This document shows, one piece after another, positions 51,052-59,390 of a stretch of 64,000 bases of DNA. Under the pieces are notes generated by a model. It saw only the letters and a list, made by a program, of their open reading frames with translations, did not search any database and was not told the origin of the DNA. The stretch is from positions 744,001 through 808,000 of the forward strand of contig NZ_DJJS01000006.1 in NCBI RefSeq assembly GCF_002434265.1. Reading direction: 5' to 3'. The stretch is from Pseudomonas sp. UBA6562 (GTDB lineage: Bacteria > Pseudomonadota > Gammaproteobacteria > Pseudomonadales > Pseudomonadaceae). The position numbers and the translations under genes are program-made. The first letter of the stretch is position 1, and each line of letters starts with the position of its first letter.

Positions 51052-51885
51052 CTAGCCATAGCGACCGGTGATGTAGTCCTCGGTCTGCTTCTTCGATGGG
51101 TTGGTGAACAGCGTATCGGTATCGCCGAATTCCACCAGCTTGCCCATGTACATGAAGGCCGTGTAGTCCGACACCCGCGCCGCCTGCTGCATGTTGTGGG
51201 TGACGATGACGATGGTGTACTTGGACTTGAGCTCGTAGATCAGCTCTTCGACCTTGAGGGTCGAGATCGGGTCCAGGGCCGAGCAGGGTTCGTCGAGCAG
51301 CAGCACCTCAGGCTCCACGGCGATGGTGCGGGCGATCACCAGACGCTGCTGCTGGCCGCCGGACAAGCCCAGCGCCGAGTCGTGCAGACGGTCCTTGACC
51401 TCGTCCCACAGCGCCGCGCCCTTGAGCGCCCACTCCACCGCTTCGTCGAGCACGCGCTTCTTGTTGATGCCCTGGATGCGCAGGCCGTACACCACGTTCT
51501 CGTAGATGGTCTTGGGGAACGGGTTGGGCTTCTGGAACACCATGCCGACGCGGCGGCGCAGCTCGGCCACTTCCTCGCCCTTGCGGTAGATGTTGTTGCC
51601 GTAGAGGTTGACCTCGCCCTGCACGCGGCAGCCGTCGACCAGGTCGTTCATGCGGTTGAAGGTGCGCAGCAGAGTCGACTTGCCGCAGCCCGACGGGCCG
51701 ATGAAGGCGGTCACGCGCTGCTTGGGGATGTTCATCTTCACGTCGAACAATGCCTGCTTGTCGCCGTAGAACAACGACAGGCCCGGCACTTCGATGGCCA
51801 CGGTCTCTTCGGCCAGGCGCAGGCCCTGCTTGTCGCGACCCAGGGCAGACATGTCGATGCCGTGGTTATGGGATTCGTGCTGCAT
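51052..51885 (-). CDS. pstB: Phosphate ABC transporter ATP-binding protein
   Basis: 277 residues from the ATG at 51885 (GGAG upstream). Walker A GPSGCGKST, Q-loop MVFQKPNPFP (PstB-specific), signature LSGGQQQR, Walker B VLLLDEPCSALDP and H-loop VTHNMQQAAR. Powers PstC-PstA. An N-terminal extension of about 28 residues precedes the ABC domain, usual in Pseudomonas. Confidence 0.97.
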   Translation of the reverse strand: MQHESHNHGIDMSALGRDKQGLRLAEETVAIEVPGLSLFYGDKQALFDVKMNIPKQRVTAFIGPSGCGKSTLLRTFNRMNDLVDGCRVQGEVNLYGNNIYRKGEEVAELRRRVGMVFQKPNPFPKTIYENVVYGLRIQGINKKRVLDEAVEWALKGAALWDEVKDRLHDSALGLSGGQQQRLVIARTIAVEPEVLLLDEPCSALDPISTLKVEELIYELKSKYTIVIVTHNMQQAARVSDYTAFMYMGKLVEFGDTDTLFTNPSKKQTEDYITGRYG

Positions 51886-51989
51886 GGTCTAACTCCATCT
51901 TTAGCGGCGAGCGGTGAGCTGCACGCTGCAAGTTGAGGCAAAAGCGGCGATCGGTTCGAGGCGCGCCGCTTGTGGCTAATCGCGTCGAA

Positions 51990-53660
51990 TCAGCTGTCGA
52001 GGGCCTTGTACTTCTCGCGCAGGTGGTTGCGAATCCACACCGCCGAAAGGTTGAGGGTGGCGATCACCAGCACCAGCAGCAGCGCCGTGGCGTACACCAG
52101 CGGCCGCGCCGCTTCGACGTTGGGGCTCTGGAAGCCGACGTCGTAGATGTGGAAGCCCAGGTGCATGATCTTCTGGTCCAGGTGCAGGTACGGGTAGTTG
52201 CCATCGAGCGGCAACGACGGCGCCAGCTTGACCACGCCCACCAGCATCAGCGGCGCCACTTCGCCGGCGGCGCGCGCCACGGCGAGGATCATGCCGGTCA
52301 TCATGGCCGGGCTGGCCATCGGGATGACGATCTTCCACAGCGTCTCGGCCTTGGTCGCACCCAGGGCCAGCGAGCCTTCGCGCACGGTGCGCGGAATCCG
52401 CGCCAGGCCTTCCTCGGTGGCCACGATCACCACCGGCACGGCCAGCAGCGCCAAGGTCAGCGAGGCCCACAGCAGCCCGGGCGTGCCCAGGGTCGGCGCC
52501 GGCAGGGATTCGGGGAAGAACAGCCGGTCGATCGAGCCGCCCAGCACGTAGACGAAGAAGCCCAGGCCGAACACGCCGTAGACGATGGCCGGCACGCCGG
52601 CCAGGTTGTTCACGGCGATGCGGATCAACCGCGTCACCGGGCCCTGCTTGGCGTATTCGCGCAGGTACACCGCCGCCAGCACGCCGAACGGGGTGACGAT
52701 CACCGCCATGATCAGGGTCATCATCACCGTGCCGAAGATCGCCGGGAAGATCCCGCCTTCGGTGTTGGCTTCGCGCGGATCGTCGCTGAGGAATTCCCAC
52801 ACCTTGCCGAAATAGGTCGCCAGCTTGGTGGGGATGGACATGGCGTTGGGCTGGATGGCGTGGACCACTTTGCTCAGGTTGATCTCCACCTCGCGGCCGT
52901 TGCCGTCGCGGGCCACCAGGCTGTCGCGGGCGAAGGCCTGGTGCAGGCTGCCCAGACGCTCTTCGATGGCCTTGTAGCGGTTGTTGAGCTCGGCACGCTC
53001 GGATTCAAGGTCTGCCTGGGCGGCGGCGTCCAACTTGCCGTCGAGTTCGAGCTTGCGGGCTTGCAGGCGCAGACGTTCGAGACCATGGTTGATGGCGCCG
53101 ATGTCTTTCTTTTCGAGGCTCTGCAACTCGTCGTTGAGCTGGCTGGCGCGCTTGAGTCGCGCCTGCAACTCGCCCCAGGCTTGATCGCCCTGAGCCACTA
53201 TGCGATCGCCTTCCTTGACGCTGACCAGGTAGCCGTAGAAGTTGCCCCACTCGCGGCGTTCCAGGGCCATGAGCTCGGCGGGCTTTTGCTGGTCGACCAG
53301 CCATTCGCCGACCACCCAGCTGAAGTCGTTGCCGTTGAGGTCGCGGTTGCCGATCTTGATCAGCTCGCGGGTCATGAACTCCGGGCCTTCGTCGGGCACC
53401 GGCAGGCCGGCGCCCTTGAGCCGGGCGCGCGGCACTTCTTCCTTCTGCACCACTTCGCCGACCAGCACATGCTCGGCCTGGCCCGGCACCTTGTAGGTGG
53501 CCTGGATCAGATCAGCCGGCCAGAAGTGCGCCAGGCCGCGCACGGCGATGACCGACAGCAGGCCGATGGTCATGATCACCGCGATGGCCACGGCGCCACC
53601 GCTGATCCAGACGCCGGGGGCGCCGCTCTTGAACCAGCCTTTGAGGGAATCCTGTTTCAC
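51990..53660 (-). CDS. pstA: Phosphate ABC transporter permease PstA, long form
   Basis: 556 residues from a GTG at 53660, against about 300 in E. coli. After the first helix (VAIAVIMTIGLLSVIAV) comes an inserted region of about 210 residues (45-260) in the periplasm, partly coiled-coil (ELQSLEKKDIGAINHGLERLRLQARKLE). The permease domain follows (about 285-545), with EEGLARIPRTVREGSLALGATKAETLW as the EAA loop. Starts 17 bases after pstC. Confidence 0.94.
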   Translation of the reverse strand: MKQDSLKGWFKSGAPGVWISGGAVAIAVIMTIGLLSVIAVRGLAHFWPADLIQATYKVPGQAEHVLVGEVVQKEEVPRARLKGAGLPVPDEGPEFMTRELIKIGNRDLNGNDFSWVVGEWLVDQQKPAELMALERREWGNFYGYLVSVKEGDRIVAQGDQAWGELQARLKRASQLNDELQSLEKKDIGAINHGLERLRLQARKLELDGKLDAAAQADLESERAELNNRYKAIEERLGSLHQAFARDSLVARDGNGREVEINLSKVVHAIQPNAMSIPTKLATYFGKVWEFLSDDPREANTEGGIFPAIFGTVMMTLIMAVIVTPFGVLAAVYLREYAKQGPVTRLIRIAVNNLAGVPAIVYGVFGLGFFVYVLGGSIDRLFFPESLPAPTLGTPGLLWASLTLALLAVPVVIVATEEGLARIPRTVREGSLALGATKAETLWKIVIPMASPAMMTGMILAVARAAGEVAPLMLVGVVKLAPSLPLDGNYPYLHLDQKIMHLGFHIYDVGFQSPNVEAARPLVYATALLLVLVIATLNLSAVWIRNHLREKYKALDS

Positions 53661-53677
53661 GGATCTCTACCTTCCTA

Positions 53678-55966
53678 TCAAAGCGACGAGTATTTCTTGC
53701 GCAGACGCTGGCGAATCAGCTCGGCCAAGGTGTTCATGACGAAGGTGAAGAGCAGCAGCACCAAGGCGGCGAGGAACAGCACACGGTAGTGGCTGCCGCC
53801 GACTTCGGACTCCGGCATCTCCACCGCCACGTTGGCGGCCAGGGTGCGCATGCCTTCGAACAGGTTCATCTCCATCACCGGGGTGTTGCCGGTGGCCATC
53901 AGCACGATCATGGTTTCGCCCACCGCGCGGCCCATGCCGATCATCAGCGCCGAGAAGATGCCGGGGCTGGCGGTCAGGATGACCACGCGGGTGAGGGTCT
54001 GCCAGGGCGTGGCGCCCAGGGCCAGCGAGCCCAGGGTGAGGCTGCGCGGCACGCTGAACACGGCGTCTTCGGCGATGGAGTAGATGTTCGGGATCACCGC
54101 GAAGCCCATGGCGATGCCCACCACCAGGGCGTTGCGCTGGTCGTAGGTGATGCCCAGGTCGTTGCTGATCCAGTGGCGCATGTCGCCGCCGAACAGCCAG
54201 TTCTCCAGGAAGGGGCTGACGCCCAGGGCGAACCAGCCGATGGCGACGATCACCGGGATCAGGATCGCCGCTTCCCAACCGTCGGGCACGCGCAGGCGGA
54301 TCGACTCGGGCAGGCGGCTCCAGGCGAAGCCTGTGAGCAGGATGCCCAGGGGCAGGATCATGAACAGGCTGAACACGCCCGGCAGGTGCCCTTCCAGGTA
54401 CGGCGCCAGGAACAGGCCGGCGAAGAAGCCGAGGATCACCGTCGGCATCGCTTCCATCAGCTCGATCACCGGCTTGACCTTGCGGCGCATGCCGGGGGCC
54501 ATGAAATAGGCGGTGTAGATGGCGGCGGCGATCGCCAGGGGCGCGGCCAGGATCATCGCGTAGAAGGCCGCCTTGAGGGTGCCGAAGGTCAGCGGCGACA
54601 GGCTCAGTTTGGGTTCGAAGTCGGTGTTCGAAGCCGTGGACTGCCAGACGTACTGGGGCGCGTCGTAGTTCTCGTACCAGACCTTGCCCCACAGCGCGCT
54701 GAACGACACTTCCGGGTGCGGGTTGCGCAGGCTCAGCGGCAGCAGCTTGCCGCCCTCTTCGATGACGATGCGGTTGGCCCGTGGCGACAGTGCCAGCACA
54801 CCCGCGCCTTCGGCGACCGGCTCGACCAGCAGGGTGCGGTGCGCGGTGCTGTGGAACACGCCCAGCTGGCCTTCGCTGTCGAGGGCGACGAAGCCCTTGC
54901 GGCGCTCTTCGGCGTCGATCTGCACCACCGGCGCCTTGCCCAGCTGGAAGCTGCGGATCAGCTTCAGGCGTTGCTCGCCGTCGGGGTCGCGGGCCATGAA
55001 CCACTGGCTCAAGCCGCCCTTGGAGTCGCCGAAGATCAGCGAGATGCCGCCGACCAGCTGGCCGCTGGCGGTGATTTCGGCCTGGCCGTCTTCGAGCAGC
55101 TTGTAGCGGCCGTTGAGGCTCTTGTCGCGCAGGCTGAACACGTCGGCCGTGGCGCGGCCGTTGACCACGTAGAGCCATTGCTGGCGCGGATCGACGTAGA
55201 GGGCTTTGACCGGCTCGGACATCTGCGGCAAGGCGATGCGGTTCTGCTCGCTGGTGACCTCGCCGGTCATCATGTTTTCTTCGCGGGTGATCTGCACCAC
55301 TTGCAGGCTGGCGCCGACCGAGCCTGCCAGCAGCAGGTTCTCACCGTTGAGGTTGACGCTGACGTGCTCCAGCGCCCGGCCCTGCTCGTCGAGCACGAAC
55401 GGCTGTTCGCCGTAGGGGAAGTCGACGCCGGGGGCGATGGCCTTCTTGCCGTCCGGGTAGGTGATCTTGTAGCTGTGGTGGAACAGCAGCGCCTGGCCGT
55501 TGGACAGGCCCAGGACGACCAGCGGGCTACCGGGCTGGTCGCTGCCGATGGAGGTGACCTGCACGCCGGCCGGAATCGGCAGCTCGACGCGCTTGAGTTC
55601 GGCGCCGCTCTTGGTGTCGAAGAACAGCACCTGGCCCTTGTCGGACACGCGCATGCCGACCAGGTTCTGCTCTTCGAGGGCGATCATCAGCGGCTTGCCG
55701 GCATCTTGCTGCAGCCAGGTCGGCGTCAGGGCGTCCTTGCGGGTCAGCTCGGCGCCTTGGAACAGCGGCAGCACCACGTAGGCCAGGTAGAAGAAGATCA
55801 GCGTGATGGCCGCCAGCACGGCCAGCCCGCCGACCAGGACGTACCAGCGGGTCAGGCGGTCCTTGAAGGCACGCACGCGGCGTTTGCGTTGCATTTCCGG
55901 CGTATTGAAATCAATCCGCGCGGGAGGGGAATTTTGGGTCATGGTGGAGTTGGCCAGATCATTCAT
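53678..55966 (-). CDS. pstC: Phosphate ABC transporter permease PstC, long form
   Basis: 762 residues from the ATG at 55966, more than twice E. coli PstC. A first helix (YVLVGGLAVLAAITLIFFYLAYVVLP, about 45-70), then a periplasmic insert of about 370 residues (75-445) that repeats WD40-like strand patterns, then the permease domain (about 465-755; ELMEAMPTVILGFFAGLFLAP, SLTLGSLALGATPWQTL). The ATG at 55966 has AGGG 8 bases upstream; the ATG at 55942 is an alternative if transcription begins at its own Pho-box promoter. Confidence 0.93.
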   Translation of the reverse strand: MNDLANSTMTQNSPPARIDFNTPEMQRKRRVRAFKDRLTRWYVLVGGLAVLAAITLIFFYLAYVVLPLFQGAELTRKDALTPTWLQQDAGKPLMIALEEQNLVGMRVSDKGQVLFFDTKSGAELKRVELPIPAGVQVTSIGSDQPGSPLVVLGLSNGQALLFHHSYKITYPDGKKAIAPGVDFPYGEQPFVLDEQGRALEHVSVNLNGENLLLAGSVGASLQVVQITREENMMTGEVTSEQNRIALPQMSEPVKALYVDPRQQWLYVVNGRATADVFSLRDKSLNGRYKLLEDGQAEITASGQLVGGISLIFGDSKGGLSQWFMARDPDGEQRLKLIRSFQLGKAPVVQIDAEERRKGFVALDSEGQLGVFHSTAHRTLLVEPVAEGAGVLALSPRANRIVIEEGGKLLPLSLRNPHPEVSFSALWGKVWYENYDAPQYVWQSTASNTDFEPKLSLSPLTFGTLKAAFYAMILAAPLAIAAAIYTAYFMAPGMRRKVKPVIELMEAMPTVILGFFAGLFLAPYLEGHLPGVFSLFMILPLGILLTGFAWSRLPESIRLRVPDGWEAAILIPVIVAIGWFALGVSPFLENWLFGGDMRHWISNDLGITYDQRNALVVGIAMGFAVIPNIYSIAEDAVFSVPRSLTLGSLALGATPWQTLTRVVILTASPGIFSALMIGMGRAVGETMIVLMATGNTPVMEMNLFEGMRTLAANVAVEMPESEVGGSHYRVLFLAALVLLLFTFVMNTLAELIRQRLRKKYSSL

Positions 55967-55988
55967 GCGCACACCCTAGCGGTCCCGT

Positions 55989-56006
55989 ATGACAGAAACA
56001 TGACAG
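55989..56006 (-). promoter_or_regulatory. Pho box directly upstream of pstC
   Basis: On the minus strand CTGTCAT-GTTT-CTGTCAT, a perfect pair of 7-base units at 11-base spacing. A TAGGGT (55978-55973) follows 10 bases later. This places an independent PhoB promoter between pstS and pstC, with the predicted start of transcription near the ATG at 55966. Confidence 0.85.
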
Positions 56007-56065
56007 TGCAGTGACGCAAAAAAGCCCGCGGCTCAGGGGTGCTGGCTACGGACTGAAGAAGAGGT

Positions 56066-56091
56066 GGAAGGGCCCGCCAGGCGGCCCTTCC
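56066..56091. other. Hairpin between pstS and pstC
   Basis: GGAAGGGCC, 8-base loop, GGCCCTTCC. Lies 12 bases after the pstS stop. Probably a partial terminator or 3' stabiliser that makes pstS more abundant than the rest of the operon. Confidence 0.65.
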
Positions 56092-56102
56092 GGGGTGCTC
56101 GA

Positions 56103-57086
56103 TTACTTGGCGTGGGCCAGGCCCAGGTCGTTCAGGGTCTTCTCGACGACCTTGGCCGGCAGCGGGATGTAACCGTCCTTCACCACCACCTGCTGACCGG
56201 CCTGCGACAGCACCAGCTTGATGAACTCGGCGTCCAGCGGGGCCAGCGGCTTGTTCGGCGCCTTGTTGACGTAGACGTAGAGGAAGCGCGACAGCGGGTA
56301 CTTGCCGTTCAGGGCGTTCTCTTCGTTGTCTTCGATGAACTCGCCGCCTTCTTTCTTGGCCAGCGGCACGGTCTTCACACTGGCGGTCTTGTAGCCGATG
56401 CCCGAGTAGCCGATGGAGTTGAGCGAGCTGCTGATCGACTGCACCACCGACGCCGAGCCCGGCTGTTCGTTGACGTTGGGTTTGAAGTCGCCTTTGCACA
56501 GGGCTTCTTCCTTGAAGTAGCCGTAGGTGCCCGACACCGAGTTGCGGCCGAACAGCTGCAGCGGCTTGCCGGCCAGGTCGCCGGTCACGCCCACGTCGCC
56601 CCAGGTCTTGACGTCGGCCTTGGCGCCGCACAGGCGGGTGGAGGAGAAGATGGCGTCGACCTGGGCCATGGTCAGGCCCTTGATCGGGTTGTCCTTGTGC
56701 ACGAACACGGCCAGGGCGTCGACGGCCACCGGGATGGCGGTGGGCTTGTAGCCGTACTTCTGCTCGAAGGCCTGCAGCTCGACGTCCTTCATCTTGCGGC
56801 TCATCGGGCCGAGGTTGGCGGTGCCTTCGGTCAGCGCCGGCGGCGCAGTGGAGGAACCGGCGGCCTGGATCTGGATGTTGACGTTCGGGTATTCCTTTTT
56901 ATAGGCCTCGGCCCACAAGGTCATCAAGTTCGCCAGGGTGTCGGAACCAACGCTGGAGAGGTTGCCCGACACACCGGTGGTCTTGGTGTAGGTCGGGATC
57001 GAGGGATCGACAGCGGCGACCGCATTGGCGGTGGCAACGCCAGCGGCGGCAAATGTCAGGGCCGCCATCAAACGCTTCAGTTTCAT
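56103..57086 (-). CDS. pstS: Phosphate-binding protein PstS
   Basis: 327 residues. Signal peptide MKLKRLMAALTFAAAGVATANAVAA, cleaved before VDPSIPTYTK. Phosphate-binding loops: SVGSDTLANL, AAGSSTAPPAL and RNSVSGTYGYF. Periplasmic high-affinity receptor for PstCAB, produced strongly under phosphate starvation. It has its own Pho box array at 57147-57179. Confidence 0.97.
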   Translation of the reverse strand: MKLKRLMAALTFAAAGVATANAVAAVDPSIPTYTKTTGVSGNLSSVGSDTLANLMTLWAEAYKKEYPNVNIQIQAAGSSTAPPALTEGTANLGPMSRKMKDVELQAFEQKYGYKPTAIPVAVDALAVFVHKDNPIKGLTMAQVDAIFSSTRLCGAKADVKTWGDVGVTGDLAGKPLQLFGRNSVSGTYGYFKEEALCKGDFKPNVNEQPGSASVVQSISSSLNSIGYSGIGYKTASVKTVPLAKKEGGEFIEDNEENALNGKYPLSRFLYVYVNKAPNKPLAPLDAEFIKLVLSQAGQQVVVKDGYIPLPAKVVEKTLNDLGLAHAK

Positions 57087-57146
57087 GCCTTGCTCCTAGC
57101 AGAATATCGAGGGGTTCGGGTCAGAACGGGGGCCAGTATCGAAGGG

Positions 57147-57179
57147 CCGTGTGACCACGATATGACGCCTATGTGACAA
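57147..57179 (-). promoter_or_regulatory. Triple Pho-box array of pstS
   Basis: On the minus strand three consecutive 11-base units: TTGTCACATAG, GCGTCATATCG, TGGTCACACGG. A -10-like GATACT (57140-57135) follows the last 7-base core by 10 bases. Three units allow two overlapping PhoB dimers. Confidence 0.85.
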
Positions 57180-57186
57180 ATAGATG

Positions 57187-57222
57187 AAAGGCCATCACCG
57201 CACTGCAGGATGGCCTTTTTCG
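57187..57222. terminator. Terminator between the MFS gene and pstS promoter
   Basis: AAAGGCCATC pairs with GATGGCCTTT over 12 bases, followed by TT. On the minus strand, ending in TTTCATC, it terminates the MFS transcript right before the pstS Pho boxes. Confidence 0.75.
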
Positions 57223-57251
57223 ATGTTCTCGACCCGGCAGGAACGAAGGTT

Positions 57252-58541
57252 TCAGCGTTTCCCCGCCAACAGGTACAGCCCGATCGCCAACCCCAACCCA
57301 CATAACCCCGCCACGTAATACGCCGGTGCCATAGGGCTGAACTTGAGCAGCGCGGTCACCACCATGGGCGTCAGGCCGCCGAAGATCGCGTAGGCCACGT
57401 TGTAGGAGAACGACAGCCCGGTGAAGCGCACCGCAGCCGGGAACGCCTTGACCATGACGAAGGGCACCGCGCCGATCACACCGACGCACAGACCGGTGAC
57501 GGCATACAGCGCGAACAGCAGCTCGGGGTGCGTGGCCAGGCTGTGGTAGAAGGTCCAGGAGCTGGCCAGCAGCAGCAGGCTGCCCACCACCAGCACGCGC
57601 CCGGCGCCGAAGCGGTCGCACAGCCAGCCGGTGCCGATGCAGCCCAGGCTGAGCAGGATGATCGCCAGGCTGTTGGCTTTCAGCGAGTCGGTGGGGCTGA
57701 CGCCGTAGAAGGTCTGCAACAGCGCCGGGGTCATGAGGATCACCACCACGATGCCGGCCGACAGCAGCCAGGTCAGCAGCATCGACAGCAGCACCGCACG
57801 CGGGTGGTCGCGCAGCACCGCGCGCAACGGCAGCTCTTCGGCCAGGGCCTTGCGCTGCTGCATCTCGGCGAACACCGGGGTCTCGTGCAGCCAGCGGCGC
57901 AGGTACACCGAGAACAGGCCGAACACGCCGCCCAGCAGGAACGGGATGCGCCAGCCGTAGTCGGCCACTTCTTCGGCGGTGTACACCGAGTTGATCAGCG
58001 TGGCCACCAGCGAGCCCAGCAGAATGCCCGCGGTCAGCCCTGCGGTCAGGGTGCCGCAGGCGTAGCCGGTGTTGCGCGCCGGCACGTGTTCGGACACGAA
58101 CACCCAGGCCCCCGGCACTTCACCGCCGATGGCCGCGCCCTGGATCACCCGCATCAACAGCAGCAGCATCGGCGCCCACAGGCCGATCTGCGCGTAGGTG
58201 GGCAGCAGGCCCATGATCAGCGTGGGCACGGCCATCATGAAGATGCTCAGGGTGAACATCTTCTTGCGCCCCAGCAGGTCGCCGAAGTGGGCCATGACGA
58301 TGCCGCCTAGGGGGCGCGCCAGGTAACCGGCCGCGAAGATGCCGAAGGTCTGCATCAGACGTAGCCATTCGGGCATCTCGGGCGGGAAGAACAGCTTGCC
58401 CACCACCGTGGCGAAGAACACGAAGATGATGAAGTCGTAGAACTCCAGCGCGCCGCCCAGGGCCGAGAGGGACAGGGTCTTGTAATCGTTGCGGGTGAGC
58501 GGGCGCGCGGGCTGCTCGGTGGAAGGGGGCACGCTGGTCAT
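57252..58541 (-). CDS. MFS transporter of the metabolite:H+ symporter (MHS) type
   Basis: 429 residues from the ATG at 58541, about 12 helices. MHS features: GGALEFYDFIIFVFFATVVG in helix 1, ARPLGGIVMAHFGDLLGRKKMF (motif between helices 2 and 3) and VIQGAAIGGEVPGAWVF. Family members import organic acids, citrate, proline or betaine; the substrate is unknown. Separated from pstS by the terminator. Confidence 0.87.
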   Translation of the reverse strand: MTSVPPSTEQPARPLTRNDYKTLSLSALGGALEFYDFIIFVFFATVVGKLFFPPEMPEWLRLMQTFGIFAAGYLARPLGGIVMAHFGDLLGRKKMFTLSIFMMAVPTLIMGLLPTYAQIGLWAPMLLLLMRVIQGAAIGGEVPGAWVFVSEHVPARNTGYACGTLTAGLTAGILLGSLVATLINSVYTAEEVADYGWRIPFLLGGVFGLFSVYLRRWLHETPVFAEMQQRKALAEELPLRAVLRDHPRAVLLSMLLTWLLSAGIVVVILMTPALLQTFYGVSPTDSLKANSLAIILLSLGCIGTGWLCDRFGAGRVLVVGSLLLLASSWTFYHSLATHPELLFALYAVTGLCVGVIGAVPFVMVKAFPAAVRFTGLSFSYNVAYAIFGGLTPMVVTALLKFSPMAPAYYVAGLCGLGLAIGLYLLAGKR

Positions 58542-58955
58542 CGTTTTGCACTCTTGTTGGGCATGCAGGCCGCGTGAGGCGCGGCTTCTGGAATGGGCGA
58601 GCGAGGAAGATAGCAAATTGGCCGCACCGACTCATAGGAAGCTAACGAGCCAGCCATCTTCAAGAAACTCAGGTCGTTGCCCACTGCAACGCTCTATATA
58701 CTTAGCAATTCGTAGGAAAAGGCTGCCATTTATGTGGGACGTTGCGCGAAAACATCGGTCGGTATGCTCAGGCGTGTCGTGCTGTGTCGCAGTAGCCCGC
58801 GCGCCCTTAAGAAATGGGCGTAGTATGTGACCGCCCTCGTCGTTCACACCGCGCCTTCGAGGCTTGCCCGAACCGTCGCCCATCGGCGACCGCGCGTTTC
58901 ACACAGCACCTGCTACGCCCTCTCACGAAGCGTCACGGGTCAGAGGCCCCTCGGC
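58542..58955. other. Intergenic region, MFS to thioesterase
   Basis: 414 bases with no gene I can support. It is less GC-rich than its surroundings, for example CTCTATATACTTAGCAATTCG near 58690. It must hold the two divergent promoters; a short regulatory RNA cannot be excluded, but I see no terminator. Confidence 0.45.
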
Positions 58956-59354
58956 ATGATTGAGCTCGAACAAGAAGATCCTATCCCGCAAGGCGACCTG
59001 GCCTTGCAGATCACCGCACTACCGCGGGAAACCAACGGCTTTGGCGACATCTTCGGCGGCTGGCTGGTGGCGCAGATGGACCTGGCCGGCACCGCCATGG
59101 CCAGCCGCATCGCCGGCGGCCGCGTGGCGACCGTGGCCATCGACCGCATGGCGTTCCTGGTGCCGGTCGCCGTCGGCGCGCAGTTGTCGTTCTACACCCA
59201 GACCCTGGAGATCGGCCGCAGCTCGATCCAGATGATGGTCGAGGTGTGGAGCGACGATCCGCAGTCCGGCGAATGGCGCAAGGTCACCGAAGCGGTGTTC
59301 GTCTTCGTCGCCATCGACAGCAGCGGCCGCACCCGCGCCGTGCCGCAACGCTGA
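58956..59354 (+). CDS. Acyl-CoA thioesterase, YciA type
   Basis: 132 residues from the ATG at 58956; the frame runs further upstream but without homology. Hotdog fold: ALPRETNGFGDIFGGWLVAQMDLAG with the active-site NxxGxxFGG, then VATVAIDRMAFLVPVAVG. Hydrolyses acyl-CoAs, probably keeping free CoA available. It precedes the mutarotase gene by 36 bases, perhaps as an operon. Confidence 0.9.
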   Translation: MIELEQEDPIPQGDLALQITALPRETNGFGDIFGGWLVAQMDLAGTAMASRIAGGRVATVAIDRMAFLVPVAVGAQLSFYTQTLEIGRSSIQMMVEVWSDDPQSGEWRKVTEAVFVFVAIDSSGRTRAVPQR

Positions 59355-59390
59355 ACACTGCCGGTTCGCCAGCCACCTACAGGATCCCGC

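Noticed and set aside
53789..56014. 741-codon plus-strand open frame
   Set aside because: Antisense to pstC, where the minus-strand frame has transmembrane segments and permease motifs.
58632..58883. 83-codon minus-strand frame in the MFS-thioesterase gap
   Set aside because: No ribosome site and no family pattern; composition unlike neighbouring genes. Not excluded, but not supported.
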